Positions 8,254 to 14,968 of a stretch of 28,317 nt of DNA are shown here, in pieces (position 1 is the stretch's first letter; every line of letters starts with the position of its first letter). Location: the IMG/VR virus record IMGVR_UViG_3300010300_004690, positions 1 through 28,317 of that record, one strand, 5' to 3'. The DNA is from a virus. The notes beneath the pieces were generated by a model. The model had not been told where the DNA came from. It did no database searches and saw nothing but the letters and a program-made list of their open reading frames with translations. Made by a program: the position numbers and the translations under genes.

Positions 8254-8712
8254 ATATTTTAATTCTCGCAATCTTCGGTTTGCAACCACCCAGAGCATTC
8301 GAGATACCATTGTCGCTGCTTGTGGGTGGCTTTCTGCGAATATGATCGGCAAACCGTCAGCCATCCATCCCATGATGCTACCAATTGCAGAATTTGGATG
8401 CACGTTGGATTTGTAATTGCCCTGCACGATATCACACCACCGACACTCAACCACCAGTGCGCGAGTTTGATACGCCTTGAGCCTTTGCAGTTCTCGTTCA
8501 AACCTTTCGCGCTCACGCCCAAAGCACTGCCCAAGGTCATCGAGGCTTTTGCGTTCGATGGCAACCAAATGCTCTAGCCCCTCGATTGAGTAGTCGCCAG
8601 TCGGTAGCCCTTTCCTCACTGTCGGAATTTCGATGTCACCCGCTTTCAACTTCAGTGGCTTTTGCTCGCGTGTATCGATCACCGCCCGCCACGTCACTGC
8701 ATCTTTTTTCAT
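8239..8712 (-). CDS. ERCC4/XPF-type nuclease
   Basis: This 157-residue protein consists of a single ERCC4 nuclease domain. It carries the family signature G-D-x(n)-E-R-K-x3-D: 'DTREQKP' at residues 13-19, 'GDYS' at 39-42 and 'IERKSLDD' at 52-59. Such domains cut branched or flapped DNA, fitting a role in phage recombination or replication-intermediate processing. The ATG at 8712 is the best start. A longer reading from a TTG at 8763 would add 17 Lys/Arg/Gly residues, encoded partly by a run of eleven G. The gene converges on the ssb operon and lies downstream of helicase and primase on the same strand. Confidence 0.88.
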   Translation of the reverse strand: MKKDAVTWRAVIDTREQKPLKLKAGDIEIPTVRKGLPTGDYSIEGLEHLVAIERKSLDDLGQCFGRERERFERELQRLKAYQTRALVVECRWCDIVQGNYKSNVHPNSAIGSIMGWMADGLPIIFAESHPQAATMVSRMLWVVANRRLRELKYLGAS

Positions 8713-9064
8713 CACCCCCCCCCCCTTTCCTTTTCGCTGCCGCTTTGCCTCTTTTTTAAGCAATCCGCTGGGGCGGATTGTGCAACCACCTTGGGGTGAC
8801 TGCTACTTGTAACTCTGGTGGTACCACCTAACAAATTGGTATCATTGACGTAATCGCGTTTTTGACGGTAACCAAACATGCTTAAAAAAACTTTTCTACT
8901 TTTCCTATATATAGCCCTATATATATATATATATATATATATTCTTATATATAACTATTTTTAAGGAAAGGATGGTTACCTGGGTACATAGGATTTTCCC
9001 TTCGTCATTTCAAGGGGATAGGGGAAACCGCGAACATGGGTACCCACGGTCCCCTCAGGTTACA
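8713..9064. other. Non-coding AT-rich spacer between ERCC4 and helicase genes
   Basis: I see no credible gene in this stretch of about 350 bases. It holds a perfect 8-base-pair hairpin with a four-base loop at 8761-8780 (CAATCCGC / GCGGATTG), a 12-base perfect palindrome GGTGGTACCACC at 8817-8828, a run of alternating TA around 8917-8942 flanked by two shorter TATATATA blocks, and a 10-base palindrome TGGGTACCCA at 9037-9046. The hairpin is not followed by a U-tract in the direction of the genes, so it is not a typical terminator. The mixture of easily melted AT repeats and palindromes next to helicase, primase and SSB genes would suit a replication origin or control region, but this is inference. 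Confidence 0.5.
8715..8725 (-). repeat. G11 homopolymer tract directly before the ERCC4 start
   Basis: The minus strand has eleven consecutive G ending 2 bases before the ATG at 8712, with an AAGGA-like site further upstream. The tract may act as ribosome site or spacer, and its length should be prone to slippage. Confidence 0.9.
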
Positions 9065-10516
9065 TCATTTCAACCTTACGCCTGCCACCATTTTCACGCA
9101 TACACCAAACTTTTTAACTGACATCGAATAATGATCTCGTTTTAACTTGCTCGCCACGTACCGTCTAAACTTTTTATCGAATGTTCTTTTACGCCCAATG
9201 CTTGGATGCGCCATGTAAATCTGGTTGAGAACGTTCCTAAAATCCAAAAGACTTACCTCGGCTTTATGGCCGACTGCTTCAGGGTCCAAAATAAAATATT
9301 GATCGAAAAGAACGTCCAAGTCAGATTCAGTTTCCGATACAACGTCCAAAATAGGGTCTAGATTCGCCGAAACGTGGTTGCCAAGGGTAAAGTATAGGTC
9401 GAGGCAATAGCCGTGAATATAGGGCATTTCTGGCGCGATTCTGGCCAACATTTGAGATACCGATATCCTATCGTCATCTGGAATCACTCCATTGATCGAG
9501 CAAGGGATAAGCCTTTCTTTAATAATTGCCTGATTATTAAACACTTCTAGCACGTCCCTGTTGCAATTCATGTAGAAGTTGCCATAGAGCTTCGTGTCGA
9601 TCGCACCCTTGTAGGGCTTTCGTATTTCGATGGTATCCGAGCCAGTGATTCTTTTGAAAAGCTCCGAGCCGATAAACTTCGAATCCACTTCGTCAATACC
9701 CCAAGCGGTTTTGTTTTCAAGGCTCATCAAAGCATAGCGGTCAGTCCAATTGCCGGTGAAAGTCTGCCAGCCAGGCCCAAATATTTCACGCAGGATTGAT
9801 AAAAACATCGATTTACCGCACCCTGGCTTGCCAAAAATCAATGGTGCCATTTTCCTAATCGGCTCACCTGCGAGGCTTGCGCCTATCACTTGGCAAAGTG
9901 CGCGTGCGTTTTCCATCCTGTCGATGAAACTAAAAAATATCGGTGCGGCTTCCCTTGGCGCGGGGTGGTTGCGAATCGGCTCGAAGTCGTAGCGGTGGAA
10001 GCAAAAAGTAAAATCGTTTGGGGTTTTCAGGTAGCCAGTCGGCTTGGTCTCGCCCATGAATAGACGTTTTTCCATCAGGCTTTCGGCAATCGCCTCGGTG
10101 CGCTTGACGCCCAAGCAATAAACCCGCGTAGCTTTCACGGTGTCTAAAAAGTTTGCCCAAAGGTCGCCTAGCGCGTTAACAACGTGCGCTTTCGAGACAA
10201 ACTCGCATAGCCCGCGTGCCATATCCACTTTTAAATATTGAAGTTTCTCATCAGGATTACGCCTATAGCCAAAGTAAGGAAACGTATCCACAAGCTTCGC
10301 CTCGTCGTCGGACATCAGGCGTGGTTGCATGCCCCCGCCAAACCAAATGCAAAGCTCGCGCTCTATTACGTCCCGCCCGTAGCCTTTCGGTATCGGCTCT
10401 TGCTTGGGTGGTGGCATCGGACGCTCGACGGGTTTCAAATACTCAACGTTCGCATTTTCGTTGTTGCTTGATTGATCGGCTGGTTTTTGTGGCTGATTTT
10501 TGTTATCTTCGGTCAT
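9065..10516 (-). CDS. SF3-type replicative helicase
   Basis: This 483-residue protein has a superfamily 3 helicase/ATPase core. Walker A is 'GKPGCGKS' (229-236), Walker B is 'WGIDEVD' (272-278), and a motif C-like 'YGNFYMNCNR' (311-320) ends in the sensor Asn. This matches D5-like phage and plasmid helicases that unwind the origin. The first 45 residues are Asn/Gln/Pro-rich and probably disordered. The region between 45 and 200 has no primase motif that I recognise; a separate AEP-type primase is encoded upstream on the same strand. The ATG at 10516 is preceded by TATAGGAGT, the last of five repeated ribosome-site/ATG units. Confidence 0.88.
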   Translation of the reverse strand: MTEDNKNQPQKPADQSSNNENANVEYLKPVERPMPPPKQEPIPKGYGRDVIERELCIWFGGGMQPRLMSDDEAKLVDTFPYFGYRRNPDEKLQYLKVDMARGLCEFVSKAHVVNALGDLWANFLDTVKATRVYCLGVKRTEAIAESLMEKRLFMGETKPTGYLKTPNDFTFCFHRYDFEPIRNHPAPREAAPIFFSFIDRMENARALCQVIGASLAGEPIRKMAPLIFGKPGCGKSMFLSILREIFGPGWQTFTGNWTDRYALMSLENKTAWGIDEVDSKFIGSELFKRITGSDTIEIRKPYKGAIDTKLYGNFYMNCNRDVLEVFNNQAIIKERLIPCSINGVIPDDDRISVSQMLARIAPEMPYIHGYCLDLYFTLGNHVSANLDPILDVVSETESDLDVLFDQYFILDPEAVGHKAEVSLLDFRNVLNQIYMAHPSIGRKRTFDKKFRRYVASKLKRDHYSMSVKKFGVCVKMVAGVRLK

Positions 10517-10659
10517 GATTGATAACTCCTATAGTGGTTGTTAAACATGATTGATGACTCCTATAGTTTGGTAAACATGATGGATGGTTGATAAACATGG
10601 TTAGCGACTCCTGTAGTGGTTGGTAAACATGCTTGGTAGCTCCTATCGTTGTTATCTTT
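10514..10659 (-). repeat. Tandem array of ribosome-site/ATG modules upstream of helicase
   Basis: Five imperfect direct repeats of 30-32 bases (one shortened to 20) begin at 10514, 10546, 10576, 10596 and 10628. Read on the minus strand, most units have the form ATGTTTA-CAACCACTATAGGAGT- followed by a short A/T/C-rich spacer into the next ATG. The last ATG is the helicase start. Several units open tiny frames, for example 11 codons ending in a TGA that overlaps the helicase ATG. The array could tune translation of the helicase or act as iterons for replication initiation. Confidence 0.85.
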
Positions 10660-10760
10660 CATAAAGGGTTGTCTCCTTTTTTGATGGTTATCGATTCCTT
10701 TTGTTCGACATTTTGTTTGTTCACGAAAAGCTAGGTTGACGCTGCCTGGCTTTTTGATTT

Positions 10761-11525
10761 TTAGGTAAAAGCACTGAATACCGTACGCTCAATTTCACGA
10801 ACGGTAAACCCCTCGCTTGGGATATTAGAGCCAGCGATAAGCGATGAAACTTCGTGACAAGAAAACTCCAACTTGCTCAATTCTTTTGCAATGCGAAACG
10901 TAGTATCGTTCCTTTGGCCGGACGGTATGCCTTCCCTCATGAATTTTAAAATCCAAGGTGGAAGTTTGTCTTTTGAGTAGGTTTGCTTGTTAAATCTATC
11001 CCAAGCTTTAAGAGATTCGCGTGCTTGACTGACGTCCACGGGAGCAACCACCATGCCGTGGTATTGCAGACTCTCCACGTGGTTGCATGGCCAAAACAAC
11101 CTAGCTGCGTCTTTTGCAGCCGGATCGCAGTGGTAGCGCGCGCACAGAGCGCGCATAGTTTCCTCATAAACAAGCCTATCCCGTATCACTTCACTTGCTT
11201 TGAGAAGCACCCTAAACCGATCTGCCACCACGCCATTCTTTTCGACGCGGTGGTTGCGGGTCGTACCGATAATGTGAAGGTGGTTTGCAAAAGTTTCTTT
11301 TGCTTCGTCAATGGAAAGCCCCTCGTCAAAATCTAAAGCAAGCCACATAGCGCACCGGAAGTTTGCTTTTTTCCGAATCCCGCCCGCCCACAAGCAAGGC
11401 GACCACGCGTATTTTGTGATAACTTTCGCAGCTTCACCAGCCGTAGGACAGTGGATGCCCTTCCACCCAGCCGCATACAGCTTGCCGTTGCCGATATTTT
11501 TTAGATCAAAGTGACGCATCAGCAT
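10761..11525 (-). CDS. AEP-type phage primase with PriCT-like C terminus
   Basis: This 254-residue protein resembles archaeo-eukaryotic primases. The catalytic 'LALDFD' (D65, D67) gives the hhhDhD motif, and 'GTTRNH' (His92) with 'DRFRVLL' follow. 'DPAAKDAARLFWP' (about 134-146) is typical of phage and plasmid primases. The C-terminal part ('PPWILKFMREGIPSGQRNDTTFRIAKELS') resembles the PriCT helical domain. I choose the ATG at 11525; the longer reading from a TTG at 11609 would overlap the divergent gene and add an unrelated hydrophobic stretch. It is encoded upstream of the helicase and likely primes its replication forks. The gap between the two (10660-10760) shows nothing clear beyond the repeat array. 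Confidence 0.8.
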   Translation of the reverse strand: MLMRHFDLKNIGNGKLYAAGWKGIHCPTAGEAAKVITKYAWSPCLWAGGIRKKANFRCAMWLALDFDEGLSIDEAKETFANHLHIIGTTRNHRVEKNGVVADRFRVLLKASEVIRDRLVYEETMRALCARYHCDPAAKDAARLFWPCNHVESLQYHGMVVAPVDVSQARESLKAWDRFNKQTYSKDKLPPWILKFMREGIPSGQRNDTTFRIAKELSKLEFSCHEVSSLIAGSNIPSEGFTVREIERTVFSAFT

Positions 11526-11593
11526 TGTCTTGACATTTCCAAGTCGCTTGGTAAAACGAATCAAAAGGTTTTTTAAAACATTGGAGGAAAACG

Positions 11594-11866
11594 GTGAGAG
11601 AAGCAACAAAAATTAAGATTCAAGAAGCAAAAAAACTGGTAGCAAACGGCATGACAATTACGAAAGCGTGCAAGCAAGCAGGGATTCATTCGGGTCAATA
11701 TTATCAGTTTAAAAAGCTATCGGTGAAAAAACCGGCCAAGCAACCACCGGAGCAGGTGGTAGCAACGGCAAAGCGGGCATCTGGCAAACTCACCCTTGAG
11801 CAGGAAAACAAAATTTTGAGAGAAGTTGTTATCGATTTAACTTTGGAGCTTATGCGTGGTCGCTAG
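11594..11866 (+). CDS. Small helix-turn-helix protein
   Basis: This 90-residue basic protein has an N-terminal helix-turn-helix: 'IQEAKKLVANGMTITKACKQAGIHSGQYYQFKK' resembles homeodomain-like segments of transposase OrfA proteins. A Lys/Pro-rich linker and a C-terminal helix follow. The start is GTG at 11594, preceded by GGAGG at 11583-11587. It is the first gene of the plus-strand recombination operon and diverges from the primase gene, so a regulatory role on the shared gap 11526-11593 is plausible. It is not a full transposase; no catalytic domain is present. Confidence 0.7.
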   Translation: MREATKIKIQEAKKLVANGMTITKACKQAGIHSGQYYQFKKLSVKKPAKQPPEQVVATAKRASGKLTLEQENKILREVVIDLTLELMRGR

Positions 11867-12122
11867 AAAAAAAATCAAAAAAGACTCTCACTTTATGCTG
11901 CGCCTTGACAAGTTTCGCCTGCTAGTTCTCAAACAGCTAGCAGAGCGGGAAGGCGTGACGGCAAGTGAGTTAGTCAGACGGTGCATCGACAAACAAATTA
12001 TAGAAGAAGGCAAAAGCCAATATGAAAACATCAAACGAGATAGGAAACCTCGCGAAGTCCCTAGTCGCAGCCCAAAGCCAGATGAGTCAGGCGTTAAAGG
12101 CAGCATCGAACCCATACTTTAA
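11856..12122 (+). CDS. Ribbon-helix-helix DNA-binding protein
   Basis: This 88-residue protein has a core 'SHFMLRLDKFRLLVLKQLAEREGVTASELVRRCIDKQI' that fits an Arc/CopG-type ribbon-helix-helix: one strand and two helices. The start is GTG at 11856, preceded by TTGGAG, overlapping the previous gene by 11 bases. An in-frame ATG at 11893 would remove part of the strand and is less likely. The hydrophilic tail, rich in Lys, Arg and Pro, is encoded by the 101 bases that overlap the ERF gene in another frame. A repressor or DNA-organising role is likely. Confidence 0.72.
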   Translation: MVARKKIKKDSHFMLRLDKFRLLVLKQLAEREGVTASELVRRCIDKQIIEEGKSQYENIKRDRKPREVPSRSPKPDESGVKGSIEPIL

Positions 12123-12579
12123 AGCAAAATATGCAACGTTCGAATCTCTTATCGAGGCATCTCGCCCCGCGCTGGTTGCAAACGGGCTAGCCGTATCTCA
12201 AGGTTCCGATTTTATCGATGGGCGGGTGGTTGTTACAACTATGCTCATCCACGCATCGGGCGAGTGGTTGCAAACATCTGTAAGCCTACGCCCCGTAAAA
12301 GACGATCCGCAAGCAGTAGGTTCTGCAATAACCTATGGTAGGCGGTACGGATACCAAGCAATCGTTGGCCTTGCGCAAGCAGATCATGATGACGATGGCA
12401 ATCACGCAAGTGGTAAAAGCGAAGAACTAAGACGAGAAGCTTTTAAAAACGCAGCGAGGAAAGCAGGCGTTAAATCTCTAGCCGACATGAAAGCTATGTA
12501 CATGGATGCAGTCAAAGTAGGTTTTAAAGAAAGTGAATACCCACAGTTTATTAAAGACTACCTGGAGCATAAAAAATGA
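12022..12579 (+). CDS. erf: ERF-family single-strand annealing recombinase
   Basis: This 185-residue protein belongs to the ERF family, which anneals complementary single strands and can circularise phage DNA by recombination between terminal repeats. The core 'SNPYFKAKYATFESLIEASRPALVANGLAVSQ' (about 28-60), 'TMLIHASGEWLQTSVSLRP' and 'AITYGRRYGYQAIVGLA' are hallmark segments, and 'DHDDDGN' closes the core. It works with SSB encoded nearby. The gene starts inside the ribbon-helix-helix gene (101-base overlap), and its stop TGA overlaps the next ATG. The ATG at 12022 starts the conserved N terminus and is preferred. Confidence 0.92.
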   Translation: MKTSNEIGNLAKSLVAAQSQMSQALKAASNPYFKAKYATFESLIEASRPALVANGLAVSQGSDFIDGRVVVTTMLIHASGEWLQTSVSLRPVKDDPQAVGSAITYGRRYGYQAIVGLAQADHDDDGNHASGKSEELRREAFKNAARKAGVKSLADMKAMYMDAVKVGFKESEYPQFIKDYLEHKK

Positions 12580-13091
12580 CTGACGTAATAAAGAAACTAA
12601 GCGATGCAGCTTACGAATTATCTCAACTATGCGCTAAGATCGACGATCACGACGGCGTGGAAATTGACCAGGCTTTGATTGATGATTTCCAAAACGCGCT
12701 CGGTGACGTCACAAAAGCAGTCGATCGTAGGAAGTTATTTATACAGACGATTGACGCCCGCATAGCCCTAGCAAAAGATTACAGGGATCGTGGGGCGCAA
12801 GCAGTCAAAAGCTTAGAAAATTTGAGACGTAGGACGGTGGATGCAACCAAGTTTGTAGTCGCAAACAACCCCAACATCCCGTTCAGAGACGCCCTTGGCA
12901 AGCAACTTAAAGTCATTCCAAATCAGCCAAAGCTTGTCATAACGAGTCACGGCTGGCATGGCACTGAGTTTGAGCTTACAGTCGAAGAAAAGGTGGTTGA
13001 TAAAGAAGCTTTGAAAAAGGCTTTGCTTGAAGGCAAAAAGTTTGAGTTTGCGACGTTAGAGACAGGCACCCAGCTTAGAGGACTGAAATAA
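12576..13091 (+). CDS. Gp157-like phage recombination-operon protein
   Basis: This 171-residue protein has a long N-terminal helical, coiled-coil-like part (about 1-95) and a C-terminal beta-rich part ending 'FEFATLETGTQLRGLK'. The arrangement and its position directly after a single-strand annealing protein match the Siphovirus Gp157 family, whose members have been linked to phage defence and nuclease inhibition without a firm mechanism. It is coupled to erf by ATGA overlap and is the last gene of the operon, followed within 10 bases by a hairpin terminator. The family call is from pattern and context. Confidence 0.65.
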   Translation: MTDVIKKLSDAAYELSQLCAKIDDHDGVEIDQALIDDFQNALGDVTKAVDRRKLFIQTIDARIALAKDYRDRGAQAVKSLENLRRRTVDATKFVVANNPNIPFRDALGKQLKVIPNQPKLVITSHGWHGTEFELTVEEKVVDKEALKKALLEGKKFEFATLETGTQLRGLK

Positions 13092-13121
13092 AAAAACCCG
13101 ACTCTGGAAAATCGGGCTTTT
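13091..13121 (+). terminator. Rho-independent terminator between convergent operons
   Basis: AAAAAA-CCCGA, a ten-base loop, TCGGG-C-TTTT forms a GC stem extended by A-T pairs, directly after the plus-strand recombination operon. The A run on the other side would let it act in both directions and also close the minus-strand lysis operon ending at 13177. Confidence 0.8.
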
Positions 13122-13176
13122 CGAAGGCTTTTCGTGCTGAACGACATCGGAGAGTATTTATTATCTCCGAATTTGG

Positions 13177-13644
13177 CTAGCTGGTCAATATGGTATTTTC
13201 CAAATCCCTGGCTCGATTCAACCAGCCAGCTAGAAACACCTTCATGCTTGGCTTTCGCCTCACGATATCGTGATAATATTCTTTTTGCTTGTTTGCTACG
13301 AGCATGGCCCTTGCACGTGGTTGCTCAACGTGATTCGTCTCATTCAAAAATTGTTGCGCCTTGCCACCACCGGAATTGACTTCAGTATTGAATACCGCAA
13401 GGCTTAAAGGCCACTCAAGCTTGCCTGCTCGCGTGTCCCAGTAATCTCTTTTGTAAATTTCTTCAACCAGTGAATCAGGCATCGTGCAAACATCAGCACG
13501 CCACCCTGCCTGCCTTGCCCTAGCTGTTGTAATACCTCGGTAGGTCCTACCACCAGGGTCACTTGGATGGTCAGCGCAACCACCCTCCCATTTCAAAATA
13601 AAGTCTAACGCCTTTTTAAAATCGTCACCTGAGACGCTTGGCAG
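13177..13644 (-). CDS. GH108 lysozyme domain, second half of a TGA-split endolysin
   Basis: About 155 residues form a glycoside hydrolase family 108 (TtsA-like) muramidase. The signature 'ALDFILKWEGG' carries the catalytic Glu and is followed by 'HPSDPGGRTYRGIT', 'YKRDYWD' and 'LAVFNTEVNSGG'. It cleaves the glycan strands of peptidoglycan. There is no ATG or GTG start before the domain; in-frame candidates are CTG at 13644 and TTG at 13596, and the TTG would cut off the N-terminal helix. The frame is exactly that of the upstream CHAP gene, separated by a single TGA at 13647-13645. It may be made by readthrough, by reinitiation, or may be a mutated half of a fusion enzyme. Confidence 0.78.
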   Translation of the reverse strand: MPSVSGDDFKKALDFILKWEGGCADHPSDPGGRTYRGITTARARQAGWRADVCTMPDSLVEEIYKRDYWDTRAGKLEWPLSLAVFNTEVNSGGGKAQQFLNETNHVEQPRARAMLVANKQKEYYHDIVRRKPSMKVFLAGWLNRARDLENTILTS

Positions 13645-14355
13645 TCAATCAAACGAGAAATCAGCTGGTAGCCTGATAAAGCCTTGCACTGTAGTTAGAT
13701 AACGGTAAACTATTGCGGTTTTGTCGCGATAATTTCCTTCGTAACAAACAAGTGCAGTACCATCCTTCTTGGCAAAAAACCCTATGTGATCTTCCCAATC
13801 GTTATCTGGATTCGTAGGATTTGACCAGTCAAAAAGCACGATATCGCCTGGTTTCGGCTCAACACCCGCCACATTCGGCAAGTAGTAATTCTTTTCGATC
13901 GCCCATTGCTGCCACGCCTCAACTAACGCGCTGGTATAACCGAATTTAGACGGCATATTCAAAGGCACTTCAACGCCTGCTTCCTCTAAACACCACGTTA
14001 CAAACGCCGCGCACCATGGAAATCGTCCTTTGCCAAAAACAGGTTCAAATTTTTTCGTATACTTTCTAGCGCCTGAGTCATCCCGCCAGCCATAATTTCC
14101 CGCTGCTTCGCGCCCTGCTATCTCTAACAACTTTTCGTGAAAGCTTTGCGTGGTAGCAATTTCAGGGATTTCCTTGCCAGCCGGTGCAACTAAAAACGTG
14201 AAGTAATCAGGGTTTCTCGCGTACTGATCGACCAAATCTTTAAAATCTGCAAAGTCCTTCGTTTTTTCTTTTAAGACGGGCTTATAGCCATCGTAGAATA
14301 CGATGACTGGTTGCCCGTCTTCATCTCTGAATAGTTCAGCCCACGTTGCCTGCAT
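13645..14355 (-). CDS. CHAP-domain peptidoglycan hydrolase
   Basis: This 236-residue protein has a CHAP amidase/endopeptidase domain. The catalytic Cys lies in 'RFPWCAAFVTWCLEEAG', and the His lies in 'NDWEDHIGFF', preceded by 'PKPGDIVLFDW'. The first 75 residues form a separate N-terminal region of unknown role. CHAP enzymes cut peptide bonds in peptidoglycan, so this is half of the lysis machinery. The gene ends in TGA and the next codons continue in frame into a GH108 domain. The ATG at 14355 is preceded by GAGG in a duplicated 15-base unit shared with the end of the upstream gene. Confidence 0.85.
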   Translation of the reverse strand: MQATWAELFRDEDGQPVIVFYDGYKPVLKEKTKDFADFKDLVDQYARNPDYFTFLVAPAGKEIPEIATTQSFHEKLLEIAGREAAGNYGWRDDSGARKYTKKFEPVFGKGRFPWCAAFVTWCLEEAGVEVPLNMPSKFGYTSALVEAWQQWAIEKNYYLPNVAGVEPKPGDIVLFDWSNPTNPDNDWEDHIGFFAKKDGTALVCYEGNYRDKTAIVYRYLTTVQGFIRLPADFSFD

Positions 14356-14383
14356 AATTTAGCCTCGAATAATTTAGCCTCGA
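14354..14383 (-). repeat. 15-base tandem duplication at a stop/ribosome-site junction
   Basis: The unit ATAATTTAGCCTCGA occurs twice in tandem (14354-14368 and 14369-14383). On the minus strand the upstream copy contributes the last codons and TAA stop of the 14374 gene. The downstream copy contributes the GAGG ribosome site and start of the CHAP gene. Confidence 0.9.
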
Positions 14384-14700
14384 ATAATTTTTATCAGTTC
14401 CCAAACTTTGACGATAACGCCTAAGCTCTTTTCAATCACTTCTTCGACGTGATCGTCTTCTAGGTCAAACTCATCAGCAGCCCATTTGACAAGCTCGTGA
14501 GCGTCTTCTACCACGAGATTTCCTAGCTCACTAGGGATTTCTGAAATATTGTCAAACGCCGGCCCAAAAGACGGTAAAAGCGTAAAAAATAGGCTAGCGT
14601 CTTCAAGCCCAATCTTTCCGTCTTCTAATGCCTTTTCAGCGGTTTTTGCAAGTGCGAAAACAAATGAAAGCAGTTCTTTAGTTTCTTTTAAAGCAGTCAT
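14374..14700 (-). CDS. Small helical protein of the lysis region
   Basis: This 108-residue acidic, mostly helical protein has no clear transmembrane segment; moderately hydrophobic stretches lie near 'LLSFVFALAKTA' and 'IVKVWELIKIIRG'. The start is the ATG at 14700, preceded by GGAG about 9 bases upstream; a longer reading from 14778 adds an unrelated hydrophobic stretch and has no ribosome site. It precedes the CHAP gene by about 19 bases. I recognise similar small proteins next to phage endolysins but know no function for them. It could be a virion or lysis accessory protein. Confidence 0.6.
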   Translation of the reverse strand: MTALKETKELLSFVFALAKTAEKALEDGKIGLEDASLFFTLLPSFGPAFDNISEIPSELGNLVVEDAHELVKWAADEFDLEDDHVEEVIEKSLGVIVKVWELIKIIRG

Positions 14701-14729
14701 GCTCGAAATCTCCAAAAAAGTTTGGTAGA

Positions 14730-14737
14730 AGTATACT
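14730..14737. promoter_or_regulatory. Palindromic AGTATACT in divergent gap
   Basis: This perfect palindrome places a TATACT, close to a -10 box, on both strands between the minus-strand gene starting at 14700 and the plus-strand frame starting at 14764. No good -35 is seen on either side, so a bidirectional promoter is only a possibility. Confidence 0.25.
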
Positions 14738-14763
14738 ATGAACGAGCAGGCAAAGGCAGAAAA

Positions 14764-14938
14764 ATGAGCGACAATCATAAATTAGACATTGGCTCGGACG
14801 TCTGAGATTGCAAAACAGACTAGGGCAATCGTTGCCCCTCTTAATATTATCGTAAGCGAAGGGGCTTGGGTAAATATGGTAGCCGATGATACAATCACGC
14901 GAGTCAACGTAGCGGGGTATTACGTTGACACAGTTTAA
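14764..14938 (+). pseudogene. Short split ORF, possible +1 frameshift
   Basis: An ATG at 14764 with an AAAGG ribosome site opens 'MSDNHKLDIGSDV' and then meets TGA at 14803-14805. In the +1 frame a protein-like segment continues, including 'AIVAPLNIIVSEGAWVNM' and 'ITRVNVAGYYVDTV', ending at TAA 14936-14938. Joining the two at GTC-TGA by +1 shift gives one protein of about 57 residues. Alternatives are a natural frameshift mutation or an unrelated TTG start at 14789. The following lipoprotein gene begins 30 bases later. Support is by eye only. Confidence 0.35.
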
Positions 14939-14968
14939 AAAACCAGACCTTTATCCTTGGTATTGCTT

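Noticed and set aside
8713-8763. TTG start giving a longer ERCC4 protein
   Set aside because: TTG lies in the hairpin, and the extra residues are low-complexity Lys/Arg/Gly; the ATG at 8712 begins the domain cleanly. Kept only as an alternative.
8761-8780. Rho-independent terminator after the helicase gene
   Set aside because: The stem is good, but no U-tract follows it in the direction of the minus-strand transcript.
8903-8955. CRISPR-like or tRNA-like structure in the AT-rich gap
   Set aside because: It is simple TA repetition with no spacers, and no cloverleaf could be drawn; no tRNA was recognised anywhere in the window.
11594-11866. Insertion sequence transposase fragment
   Set aside because: Only a helix-turn-helix is present; there is no catalytic domain, terminal repeat or target duplication, and the gene has its own ribosome site in a tidy operon.
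13177-14355. Alternative genetic code in which TGA encodes an amino acid
   Set aside because: Other genes end at TGA with tight overlaps to the next start (for example erf at 12577-12579 and the scaffold-like gene at 420-422), so TGA is a normal stop here.
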